A DNA stretch of 64,000 nt, taken from positions 3,745,501 to 3,809,500 of the forward strand of contig NC_063278.1 in assembly GCF_910591885.1 (NCBI RefSeq), written 5' to 3'. The position numbers and the translations under genes are program-made. Positions 37,201 to 48,098 of the stretch are shown piece after piece (within the stretch, counting starts at the first letter, position 1; each line of letters starts with the position of its first letter). This stretch comes from Bombus terrestris. Lineage: Eukaryota; Arthropoda; Insecta; Hymenoptera; Apidae. The notes beneath the pieces are model-generated. The model saw nothing but the letters and a program-made list of their open reading frames with translations. It did no database searches and was not told the origin of the DNA.

Positions 37201-38444
37201 TAGGTGGAAAGTATGTGAGACCTGACGATATTGCCCCTTGCCTTGTGAATCATAATGTTCGTTTTACCATAGCGTTATGTATGCACTGCGGACCGTAATT
37301 ACTCGAGCGCTCTTTTCGATAATTTAAGCGCAGGATATATATATATACATATATAATAATAGTAATAATAATAAGCAACGTGCGATGGAATTAGAATTAG
37401 TTTTTGACAAATAGCCATTTCTCAGCTGCTTTATTATTTGTAATAAAGTGCAAGATGTTGCGAAGTTGTTAAGTATAGGTGTATAGGGAAACGGTAGCGA
37501 AGTATAAATTGTAAGATGCAAGACGGAAGATATACGAAGAACAAGGCTTGTAAAACGTAACGACATAACCAATTACGAGATAAAGCGTAGTAAGAAACTA
37601 AGAAAATACTAAGATTATTTGCATCCACTGTCTCGTCCACTTAAATTATACTTTCATAGGAATTATCCACATCACTGTCGAAACGAGTTACATCGTACGT
37701 AGTATCTCGGCAGTTTTTTTTTTTGACTACAAAAAAAAAAAAAGAAATATCCATCTGACAAAAATAGCTGACATTTATACCTATAATAGATTTCAAGGTA
37801 CGATAATAAAGCTTTAATCGTACGAGTTCGAGCTGTGCTATTATCGAAAATTCCTCGGCGATACTAATTACAAGCATTAGCAAGTAAAATATGTTTTCCG
37901 ATTCCAGTAGATTAAGACAGCGACTGGAAAGACACTACTCGGGATGTAAATATCACTGAGCATAGATTTCGCACCGAGATTTATAACCGCCTACGCTTCG
38001 AATGGGAACGCATAAACTTGGATTATGGAATGATAAGAGGGGCATTTTTATCGACTCAAGTGGTGAATTCCAAAACGGTACAAGTCTATATATCTATTAA
38101 TATCTTCGAAAAATCAAATCTTTCTGTCTTTCTTGATTTATTAATCCGCGCTGTATCGCCTATATTTTCAACGCTATTGGACCATCAGCTTTTCCTTCTT
38201 TCGCGAATAAAATGGTACTTTTATCAGTCGGTCTACTCGTACATCGACGCTTAACAGTATCAAGCGAGAAATTTGGACAACTTTTCTTTCGATATTGAAA
38301 TTACATCGGACAAACGTGTTGCAAAACTATTGCGGTAATCGAATTACGTTCGACATAACCCTAACTTGTTCCATGTTATCAATATTAGATCGACATCGAG
38401 TTACGACGACGAACGATACATGGTTGCAAGTTTAGGTTGCTATA

Positions 38445-38477
38445 TTTTGCCAACTGAATACTTTGCCAACTGAATTA
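38445..38477 (+). repeat. short tandem duplication, two units
   Basis: TTTGCCAACTGAAT occurs twice, back to back with a two-base spacer. It is a simple local duplication. Confidence 0.7.
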
Positions 38478-38701
38478 CCTTTTACGCCGATCAAATAGTA
38501 CGCTTATGTGTTTAATTAATCGTAGAACGAGATTTCCGATGTATACAAATTTCTGATAATAAGCGTGTCATGGATAAAGTGCGATAAGTACTTATCTGTT
38601 ATTGTGAAAAACTAATTTTTTACGCACTTACGATTAGCGTATCGCGACTGAGATATTAGGTCAGCAGAAATATCGGATATCAATTTCTGCAAGTAACGCT
38701 A

Positions 38702-38885
38702 TTAACTCCTTAACCTACGATTTACGTCCGAGAATTTTGGGCCGAAAACGTAAACAAGTTGACGCAGCCTTCCAGCCATTCGCACGACTTGTGTAGTACG
38801 TACTGCGGGCTGTGCCCGTAACATTTACGTTTGGCCCGATCATCGTACTACGGGCTATGTTCGTAGTTGTAGGTTAAGGGGTTAA
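38702..38885. mobile_element. piggyBac-type MITE, complete copy
   Basis: The element is bounded by TTAA at 38702-38705 and 38882-38885. Inside are terminal inverted repeats, CTCCTTAACCTAC at the left and GTAGGTTAAGGGG at the right. A second, internal pair of inverted blocks (GGGCCGAAAACGTAAA against TTTACGTTTGGCCC) and two direct copies of CGTACTRCGGGCTRTG make a nested fold-back. TTAA duplication plus C-rich ends is typical of the piggyBac superfamily. It has no coding capacity, so it is a MITE. The truncated relative at 35599 shows the family is dispersed. Confidence 0.82.
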
Positions 38886-39827
38886 AACTACGTAGAATAC
38901 GATCGTATACCGAGGTACATGCATCGGATGGAAAATACGAGTCGTATAAGGTCGATACGATAAAGTGCTTAAAGGCTAAGTGGTCGGTCAGAAAATCATA
39001 AAACACGTCAAATTCATAAATACGCGATACGAACGGACAGTCGTACAATGCACACGTCGTACACGCAACGCAGCAGTGGCTTGTCAGTGTTCAAACTTCA
39101 TCCTCCCAATTGATTGTCTGCGTTAAACGAATCCGACAGCCGCTGTTGAAACGAACGTCGGTAAAAGCACCGCGTGCAAACGAGACGGCTTCATACGTCC
39201 CGACTCGCGCTGTTATCTCTTCTATCGACCTCATCGAATACACCTGCGACGAAGAAAACGGAGCACCGACGTACGAAGCGTGCTCGTCCTTCCGAGCTCT
39301 CACCGATCGATCGAAATATATATAAAATGAAAGTTATATATAAAATGAAAGAAAACTTTGGCTTTGCCTATATCCACTGAAATTTGGACGCAAACAATTA
39401 CTCTTAACCCCAGAATTAGCATCGTTGGATTAGATCGAATTAGACGGTATCGCTAAATCAAACTATCGTAATCGCGCGTGGCCCGATAATATCGATTAAA
39501 ACTTTTAATTATATATCTTACGAATATCTTGCGAAACTTGGCTGTCGTACCTCCTGTGAAAGAACTCCAAGGATCCAGGTAACCGAGCAACTAATCGATT
39601 ATAATAAATAAATAAATAGCGCCGATTTAAGAATTATCGGTCTGCTATTATATCTTCGCGCGTGGATTCGACGCTAGAAGTCCGGAATATGATCGAAGGC
39701 AGGCAATATAAAAATGATATTTTCAGGAAACTTACCTCTGATACCTGGTGTATTACGAGAACAATCAGCACCAGGAATCCAGGCAATCGAAGACAGAACG
39801 ATCGATCCGTTAGGATCACGAGGCAAC

Positions 39828-39847
39828 CAGCCAGCCAGCCAGCCAAG
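39828..39847. repeat. (CCAG)n microsatellite
   Basis: About five tandem CCAG units. On the minus strand they translate as a Trp/Leu/Ala/Gly repeat inside the long spurious frame at 39634-40242. Confidence 0.85.
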
Positions 39848-39925
39848 CAGACAGGGTGGTAAAGAGCGTTAGAGAGTGAGTGGGAGGCGAAGAAAGGGAA
39901 AGAGAGCATCGACTTTATTGCAACC

Positions 39926-39996
39926 GAACGCGGCCTCGGTGTCAGGTACATACCAGTCAGGTATGCTTTTAGCCTATTTACCGTGGCCAACCGACA
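39926..39996 (+). repeat. dispersed repeat, copy 2 of 2
   Basis: This is the partner of 37121-37200 (AACGCGGCCTCGGTGTCAGG, then TACATA, then GCTTTTAG after a shorter spacer). On the minus strand it contains CTGACTG/GTATGT, a good donor sequence; the other copy lacks this exact donor. Confidence 0.55.
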
Positions 39997-40022
39997 GAAA
40001 CGAAACGAAACGAAACGAAACG
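39997..40022 (+). repeat. (GAAAC)n microsatellite
   Basis: Five tandem GAAAC units. An ordinary pentanucleotide repeat. Confidence 0.85.
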
Positions 40023-41602
40023 AGCACGTACCACCGTCGACGATGGCGACGTCGTCGTCGCCGGCTGGCTCTCTCGTTGCTTGCCTGCTTGCGCAACCAT
40101 CGACAACGTGAGCAACAGAGACGAAAGCTATCCGTACGCCTACATCGCCCGGAGCTGTCATGAGCTGGCTTAGAGGCTGGCGCGGCTGCAAAGAGCCGTG
40201 GCTGGATATCGCGGTTGCCTCAACCGGCTCTCTTGACTCCATCGTCGTCGAGGGCTTGGCACACAGCCACCGAACTACCGGCTTCGTTCTTTAGTAGTTA
40301 AGGATCTCTTTTTCTTTCCTCGCGTCTCTCTTGTTCGTGCTTCCGCGAGAAATTCGTGATTTGTATTTAATATGACGCGATACGCGAACCGAGCCGTTGC
40401 CTCTTTGTTGGCCGGAGTCGCGCGTTGGATCGTGCTCGGATAGTTGTACGGATTAATTCCGCGAATGCACGACCTCGCCGTGCGTAGATTATCTTTCAGG
40501 GAATTGCGAGGCCGCTTTAATGGCACGCTTGTACCTTATAGATCAGTTAAATGGAGATTAATGGTTTACACGAGTTTCGATGTTACGTCGATGGGAGAAG
40601 GGTGCGACGAGGTTGCGATGTTCGTTGGTGGTCTGCTTTTTGGTGGTGGATCGAGAAGAGAATTAAGGTGTCCTTTAGACTCAGGCTTTCGCGTTGCCGT
40701 AACGTTAAGTGAAAATTAAGTGGGTCACTTTCATCGGATACGAAAGAATTTCGTAGCTTCGAATTGTGGCATTTGTTGTACAATTTTTTCTCGCTGGATC
40801 GAACAAGATGTCTCAAGGTGCTTTTTTGCTTTTGGTTTTTAAATTGGAACAAAGTTAAGTGGGTCAAGCAGTCTTGTTGATTGTAAAAAGGAACTCTCTA
40901 TACTTTTAGTTGCTGAATTTACGGCAACGTGTCGTAACACTGCTTCGAGCGAAGATACTTTAACTTTCATTGGCAACGATATTTAGTTATCGAAATACCC
41001 CAACGTTCGATACTTTGTTTAACGTCATAAACCGCTCGAAAGCCATGCCAGTCAACTCCGTAAATAGAACGATATTTTACTTCGTCAAATACGTTCAAAA
41101 ACGATTACCTTCCGTCATCTTCGATATTCTTCTTCTCTCGCTTCCCTCGTGAATTAATTCGCTCCTTCAAATATTCTTTCTCTTTCGCTTTCGTCACAAA
41201 TCGAATGATTCGTCTAAATCAGCTTCTACTTTTCCTCTCGTCAATGCTACGCGAATCTGCTTAATCGGCAAATAATTAGGGACCGATAGAAGAATTAGTT
41301 AGCGATTTCAAAACAGAAGGAACGCGTCTCGCAGACGTTAAAGGGATCCGTTAATATTTGATATCGTTAGTCGGCGGCGTGCTCGCAATCGGAGATCTTA
41401 CATTTTTGCAGCAACAAGCCCGCGCGACGGATATAAATGGGCTGCAAGCACGAGGAGATAAATTCGTGTCAGGCAAGAAATTTCGCGTGCCGGCGATTGA
41501 GAAACCCCGAACAGGAACGAGCAACGATCGGCAATATCTGTATCGTTGAAAACCGATTCGCCTAACCGCGATTTCATAAAGCCTCGTATTTTCCCTGCTC
41601 AC

Positions 41603-41650
41603 GACTAATCCTCGCGATTAATACTCGCGATTAATACTCTCGATTAATCC
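41603..41650. promoter_or_regulatory. tandem TAATC/GATTA motif array
   Basis: A unit of about 13 bases, CTCGCGATTAATA, is repeated two to three times, so that within 48 bases there are four GATTAAT or TAATCC sites (ACTAATCC, GCGATTAATA twice, TCGATTAATCC). TAATCC/GGATTA is the recognition sequence of K50 homeodomain factors such as Orthodenticle. Homotypic clusters of this kind occur in insect enhancers. Function here is inference; it may also be only a small minisatellite. Confidence 0.35.
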
Positions 41651-44600
41651 TCCAGTTTCCCCTTTAATTCCTTTAATTCGCCATCGATCCAATTACAGCG
41701 CCAATAGAATTTCAAAATCTTCCACATGACACGTACGACGCGAATATAAAACTCGTGTACGGTAAGCGTTCGAAATAAGAGGTGTCTTAAGACCTTTGAG
41801 CAGCAGCAACGGCAGCAGCGTATGCACACCATTATGGCCTGATCGTGCACGTAACCGTTTCCACATGGGTTTCCGTACGTCCGTGTAACAATCGTTAAGT
41901 TACGTGTGTATAAGTGGATAGAGACCCGGTTGCAAAGGATAGGCTGTCTCTCCGTGGCCGCTGACCGTTCCGCGAAACTAGCGCGGCGATTTAATCATTA
42001 TCGGCAATCTAGCCGAGCGGGCAAAAAGAAAAATCTGGGTCAGACGCGAGCGCACGAGCACCGGCCACCGGGAACTCTCTTTCGATATTCGCGTGCCACG
42101 AAAGAAAGTCGTCGTGGACACTGGAAATACGGCCGGATCGAAAGGAAAATTTCATTTCGGCGCCGTTGCAACGCGTTCACGAGAATTTCCTCGCGTTTCC
42201 TGACGAACGGACGTCATGTTTCTGGAAAGACGCGCGCTCTACACCGTACACGAGTCGTTCGATAAATAACACCGAATATTTATACAAGTTGCGAATCTTG
42301 AAGCGACGCGGTAAAATCTTATAACAACGCGTGCAAGAAAATATGCAACGATCCGAGTCAACGCTTCGGTCAACCCAATTCCCAACAAGATACACCGTCG
42401 CCACTTTTTCCCCCGCTCTCTGTCGCAATTCGTCTCGTTTATCGAATCGAATCGGCGAAGACGAATGCAAAGATATTTCAATCGTTTTTCCCATCTAAAC
42501 GGCCGGACGTTTATTGCCTCTTAAACGCAGAAGAACGGCAGAGGTGGCATAATTAAAATCCGCGGCAGCACGAGCAAAAAGCTTCGAGATTCTAATATGG
42601 CGAGCGTGCAGCAAAATCGGCTGGCCGCTCGTAAACCGTGTTTACTGAAACGCAGAAATACACACCGGTGAGCCGATTTTACGAGCGTTTTAATAATCAT
42701 TTACCTCCGGCAGAGCGATGGTAATTAGTAGCGACGGGCTCGAGCGCGTCGCACGCAGTTTCCAACAATCGCCCACTAAGCTTCCAGCCTTTCGTAAGTA
42801 TCTCGAGAAAAGCAACCAGCCAACGTATCTTTAATCAGATTCGAACCTAAGTATTTTACGACTGCTTTGCGTGTAATCGTTGACAAGAATCGCGAAACGA
42901 AATCTCTGGTAGCGCAACTGATTCGGATTTACGAGTACGTATCGAGCTCGGTGCCATCGCTAGTAACTAGCATGAATCCTCTCGATGAGTAAGCCGTGGC
43001 TTTTTTCCACAACCTATCGGCGGATTTTTCGCCGTGATTCCGCGTAAACGATTACCGTTTTAAATGCATTTCCTACACCAACGTTAACATACATCCTTCT
43101 GCTCTCTGCCGTCCGATTTATCGCGACGTACTTGATAAATATTTATTAACGTTTAAGCGGATCGAACTTCGCTGCAGGGAATTAGACGGAAAAGACAAAA
43201 ACAGGTAATGAGTTAACGCGAGGAGGCGTTTCTAGCTTCTACCGTCTGCATGCGCATGGTATAGGTCGTGACAAGTTGCGTGCCATCGTCAGCAAACTGC
43301 TGTTTAAATTCACCATTTTGTCTTACGAACGATTTTTTCCAGGCTACTCAATCTCGTATATTTCATAATCGATATATTCAGACAAATGAGTAACTACTTT
43401 TAACGAGTGCTACATATGTGTATGTGTGTGTGTACTGCCGCCTGGTGTCTCGTTCGGGCGTTGAAATCTCCGAGACAATCGCGCTTATGAGGAGATTTCA
43501 ATGAAACTGTATAGGCCTGTAAATACTTCAGCCTATACTTTATACGATGAAATCAATTCGATAGTTAATCGTTTGATAGTCGTTTCTTTTTATCTTGATT
43601 ATTTAGAAATCTTTCGACCATCGATTGGCGTGTATCTAATAAAAATAAAAATTCATTATTACGATCTTACATTTACAATTTTGATTGCTCGGTAGAAACA
43701 ATTTTGACCAATATCGTTGGTAATGTTCGATGTTTCTCTAAGCTTAGATCCTTCGTAATCGAACGATTATCGAACCAAGACAAATATTCCGACGTTTAAT
43801 CGTTGCTCTTCTACCTTACGAAAACTCTCGAAGAAATTCAAGTAGATAGAAAAAATTACAAGATGAAAAACCTACGTTGGCAGAGAAAATCGTAGAAAAT
43901 ATATTCAGCTATTTTTACAATTTGGATCACGACTCGCGTATTATGCCTTGCATTTGTCACGCTCTTTCAGTTAACAGTCGACACGCATTTAGGTATGTAC
44001 GTAGGTTTCCCGACTAGCCTACAACGGCGCAAGGTTGTCGAAACTTCACTATGTATCTTTAATTGACTCGCGTGGGTTTAATCAAATAACGCCACAGGGT
44101 AAAACATCAGCCCACGCTTTCTTCTCTCATTACGTGGATCCACGTTTATACCTGCTACGCGTGCGTGAACACGAGTGTTGCGTGCAATTGATTACCTCCA
44201 CATTTTATTACATTTTTCTTTTTTTTTTTTTTCTTATAACGGCCTATTTAACGATTACGTTCGCCGCGGTGAGATACGTGATGAAATTCAAGGCACGTTT
44301 CCGTGGAAGTCTGACGACTGAGAATTCCTACAGTCTGGACCAGGCATGGGTATTCGGTTTAATCACGAGCTTATAATGTTCGAGCTAAAATTAGCTTTTC
44401 CGCAAACTACAGTAGTCAGATGTCGGTTTTCCAAATATTTACCAGACGAAACGTAGAATTTTCTACGTAGAATTGCGCGTAGAACTTACGACGAGAACGC
44501 GACGTATTTGAGGAAGAAAATTCGCAACAACTCGCGGAAATTTAATTCCCAGTGGTAGATGATACGACGAGAGAAATATTTTACGAGTAAAGATTTATTG

Positions 44601-47600
44601 TGTCACAAAATTCCCCGGAAAAGTCAATGAGGAAGTGATTTAGCCAACGATACGAGACTATTTTACGAAATAGCAGTACAAACAAGCTATTTCAGACGTC
44701 TTAAAGAGCAAGACAAATACCTTGAAGCAGCATGAATCGCAGATTCTTCAATTCATCTTGGTAACCGTGCACGATATCTCCTAAAATCAGAACGAACATC
44801 ATTTTTACGTTTTGAAATGATAACGCGATTTAAATCGTGTGAAATTAAAACTAAATTCAAGTCACTGCCATGTATGAAACCTTATTGTTTCGAATAATCC
44901 CAATAATCAAACATAATTTTAACTCTTACCGCTCGTTATATGATCGCACAGGATGATCGTTTACAAGTTTTTCCTAAACCCAGTTTCTTTAAGAATCTGT
45001 TTTCCTTCGTTCGTAAATAGACCGCGGAGAACTCGAGTATGCAAAAATCTACAGAATAAACATAATATCCAGAAATACAAAAAGATATTCACCTCAGAGC
45101 GCTGTTTATAATATTCAACGAGTAAAACAATCATCTCCTCGTAATTGCGTTCATAGATAAACGAATTTGTACCATTAGTATGATCATGCATGGACCATTC
45201 TTGAGTGTAAAAGAGTCCAAAAACGAATAGTATGATTTTGCTAATTCTACTAAGCTGAACACGCGCATGTGAGAATCGTGAATTCCTTTTGTCGAAGCAA
45301 ATACGAATATTAATTACGGCAAATGTCATTCGTCATTTACGAATCGTCAGTTTTATTTCTTCCAAGAGGGGGCAACGATATCTCGTCGGTAACGTGGTGA
45401 AAAATTAATTTTTTCGATCGACAGATTTGTCTCCTAAGTGCACAACATCGAACGATCTTATCCGTGCCGTACATCGAGATAACGTTGTTAAAGGGGCAAT
45501 GAAACGTGTCTGGTACCACTTAACGATGATCAACGAAGCCGGCCGTGTTGTATCGAGCTCGCGGCTATGAATTAGTGCGTCGAACGAAAGCTGTTGCGTA
45601 ATTAACGGGGGTGGTGAATGAATTATACCGTGTCTCGTACGCGGCAGAAGGCGGTCAACCAATAAATTGATTGCGTCAGGCTCGATAATCAAATTTGACA
45701 ATCGTGACGGCAGGTTGATCGCCAGATTGCCTAACGTCGGCGTTGCTTTTAATTTCACGGGCTATTAGTTCCAGGCAAACATTATATATTAGCACGTATT
45801 GAGAAATATCGCGTGTTTTTTAGGGAACGTGGAAGGAACAATGAGAAGCATACTGGTACGGACAGATGATAAATTTAGGATGAGAATTATGGCAGACTGA
45901 AAATCATAGCGGTGTAAATCACGTTTTATGAATTTCAACTTACGTTTAAACGTAACATCCATTTAATGCGATTTAGTTGATGATCGGTATTGCAAATGGA
46001 ATTAACATAACTTACTGTTATGTACCGCGGGTCAACGTGCTAACGAGCCAACGCGTTAAAACGTCTTCACGTGGTCACGGAATCAGGCCGTTTAGGTCTC
46101 TGATGAAACGAAAGTTTTCCTCTTTGGGACTTTTTATCGATCACCTAAGACGTTGAAAAACGATCTCGGTTCGGTTATATGCGATCCAAAGCGAGCTGTA
46201 TATCTGATTCTGATACACGTATACGTATAATCGTTCTAATTTTACCATACGTCGATTTCTACCACAGATATTCCATTTTTATCGCGATTTTTATCGCGTT
46301 CTATAATATACAAGAAACGAATGTCAAAGCAAATTTCAATTTGATAGCTCGCCAAATCCAATTCTTTAAGCTTCGTTTCTCGAATGCGAGGAACGTCGGG
46401 CGTCATGTCGGCTAACGAAACTTGAACGGGAGACCGTAACACCGCGACTCGAAGCAACCGTAGGAATCGTTCGGCTCGGTCATTCGCAAGAACGATCAGA
46501 AAGTCGACGTTATATAATTAGGCTGAACAGTCGGGTCGTAATTGGTTGTAAAGTCGGCTGTTGACGCGGCAGGCAAAAAGTTCACGTTGCACGTTCCGTC
46601 CTTGCATCTCGTTACTCTGGAACTAGATCATCGATTGTTGGACGAACGAAATCGACGAAAGAAAAAGGAGAATTCGAAGCGTCCGCGAGATAGACAGATA
46701 CTGGTGACTAGCTCCAAAATAGGAGGTGGTAGCGAGCGAGAAAGTCGCATTCGCGGACTGTTCCGAGACTTCTTCTTCGATTTACGATTTCAACGTACCG
46801 CTCCCGGGATTCCTCGAAGCGAGACTTTCCCTTGCGCGCATCGAAAACCCGCCACTATGCAGTTAATGACCGACCGCAAAAAGCACCGGCTCGTAAGAGG
46901 GAAGTGGTCGATTTCTTGCGCTTGAACGCGCCAATGCAACGGAGGAATAGCGGCCGGTGTAACGATCAAGATACTATTAATACAAAATACGAAATACGAA
47001 ATATCATACGTCTAAATAGGAAACTAAACAAATGGGTAAACTTTGTCCAAAACCACTGTCTTGTCGAACGATTAATTTCCTCGTCAAGCATCCGCGTCGT
47101 TTTTAATCGCATTGTTACGAATTTATAAAGTCGATACGTTACATTCGTTACCGATTCTCGCCGATTCGTTCTATCCGACGGAAACCGTGCGCGGATCTAA
47201 ATTACGCTTCACCTTCGAGACCGTACTCCAGCAAGCGTCACATATAAATTATCGATGTTCCACTCGAGCGGAGAAATTCTGAGCGCGTTCGCGCGTCTCT
47301 GAATAATTTCCACGCGCCTAGGTAGAAATACCTGAATTTCTGTCTCGGGGGCAAGGAACGCTCTTGGGATCACGAACTCAAGTCCCACCACGCGATTCCC
47401 GATTCTCTGATTAATTCGCCTTCGAATTCTTTGCCATCCGCGGACGCTGTTTTTTTATCCGTCTTCTTCGTTCGCTCCAACTCGTCTCGTGTCGGCTGTC
47501 TCCGTTATGATAACCGAATCAGTCGCTGCTATCTTAATCGATTACGCGCGCCCATCTCTGATCGTTGATTAGACCGTCGGAGAACTCCATCGACGAGCAT

Positions 47601-47717
47601 AAAACGGTGTGGCGATTGTTTGTTAAACAGCGGCTCGACGTGTCTCGATTTCGCTCGGCCGAACCGGCGTTAACGCTTTTTGCCATCGCTGTCGAAACAG
47701 CGGGTCGTAGGGCAACG

Positions 47718-47725
47718 TATAAATA
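47718..47725 (+). promoter_or_regulatory. TATA box candidate upstream of 47895 ORF
   Basis: TATAAATA sits about 170 bases before the ATG at 47895, in otherwise GC-rich DNA where such a run is less expected. A start of transcription would fall near 47750, giving a 5' leader of about 145 bases. No clear initiator sequence was seen. Confidence 0.3.
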
Positions 47726-47894
47726 AAACGTGGCCCCGAGAGTCTCGTGTTTCTGCGGGTAGACGCTGGCCAGAGGCGATCGAGTCGACCTGCGCATCGT
47801 GAATTCTTGCGTTCTCGCGCCAACTGACGAATATTTCCTGCACGTACACAATGCCACGGAATATTACCGAGCTCGGCAGCAGATTTAAGGCAAC

Positions 47895-48086
47895 ATGAAT
47901 CGTAATTTTTATATCTGTGAGATTATCTTCGCCGCTCTGTCGACGATTGTGTACGGCGGCCATTTTACTCGCGACGATCCGCCGGAAGAAACTGAGCGAA
48001 CCGCGAACGCGCATATATTGGGTGGGCAACTAAGTGATTGCGGATTTTCTCGTTACCATCTAATGACAAAATCCGCAATCACTTAG
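47895..48086 (+). CDS. candidate secreted-protein ORF interrupted by a MITE
   Basis: The frame starts at an ATG in a very good insect context (GCAACATGA). The first 21-22 residues form a plausible signal peptide: MNRNFY, then a hydrophobic core (ICEIIFAALSTIVYG). A hydrophilic acidic segment (FTRDDPPEETERTANAH) follows. At codon 42 the frame enters the mariner-type MITE at 48018, which supplies the last 22 codons and the stop (a TAG inside its right inverted repeat). A TATA box candidate lies upstream at 47718. Without the element and one TA, the original frame would continue through 23 more codons to a TGA. This could be the first exon of a secreted peptide gene, a gene broken by the insertion, or a chance frame. 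No family is recognised. Confidence 0.3.
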   Translation: MNRNFYICEIIFAALSTIVYGGHFTRDDPPEETERTANAHILGGQLSDCGFSRYHLMTKSAIT

Positions 48087-48098
48087 TTGCCAACCCAA
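48018..48098. mobile_element. mariner-type MITE, 81-bp copy inside an ORF
   Basis: It is the same 81-base size as the copy at 20489, with near-perfect inverted repeats (left TTGGGTGGGCAACTAAGTGA, right CACTTAGTTGCCAACCCAA). TA precedes the left end; the right flank reads TG, a one-base decay of the duplication. It lies inside the open frame that begins at 47895 and provides that frame's stop codon. Confidence 0.92.

Larger units (their letters stand above)
36345..47717. other. long non-coding stretch with repeats
   Basis: No supportable gene was seen in over 11 kb. It holds the repeat pair at 37121 and 39926, a T11-N6-A13 fold-back near 37714-37743, a short tandem repeat at 38445-38477, the piggyBac-type MITE at 38702-38885, simple repeats near 39.83 and 40.0 kb, and a TAATC-type motif array near 41.6 kb. 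The 202-codon minus frame at 39634-40242 starts with ATG but largely translates simple repeats. The frame at 45405-45758 is open but unrecognised. Confidence 0.5.

Noticed and set aside
39634..40242. 202-codon minus-strand frame with ATG in a good context
   Set aside because: Much of it translates simple repeats (CCAG and GAAAC units) and a dispersed repeat. Two donor-like sites interrupt it and nothing in the sequence is recognisable. The CpG-rich composition makes long frames cheap here.
42790..42880. Minus-strand GGTTCGAATCTG resembling a tRNA B box
   Set aside because: No A box, paired acceptor stem or anticodon arm could be built around it.
45405..45758. 117-codon minus-strand frame with balanced composition
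   Set aside because: Starts with GTG, lacks splice borders and a recognisable family. Long-frame statistics do not favour it.
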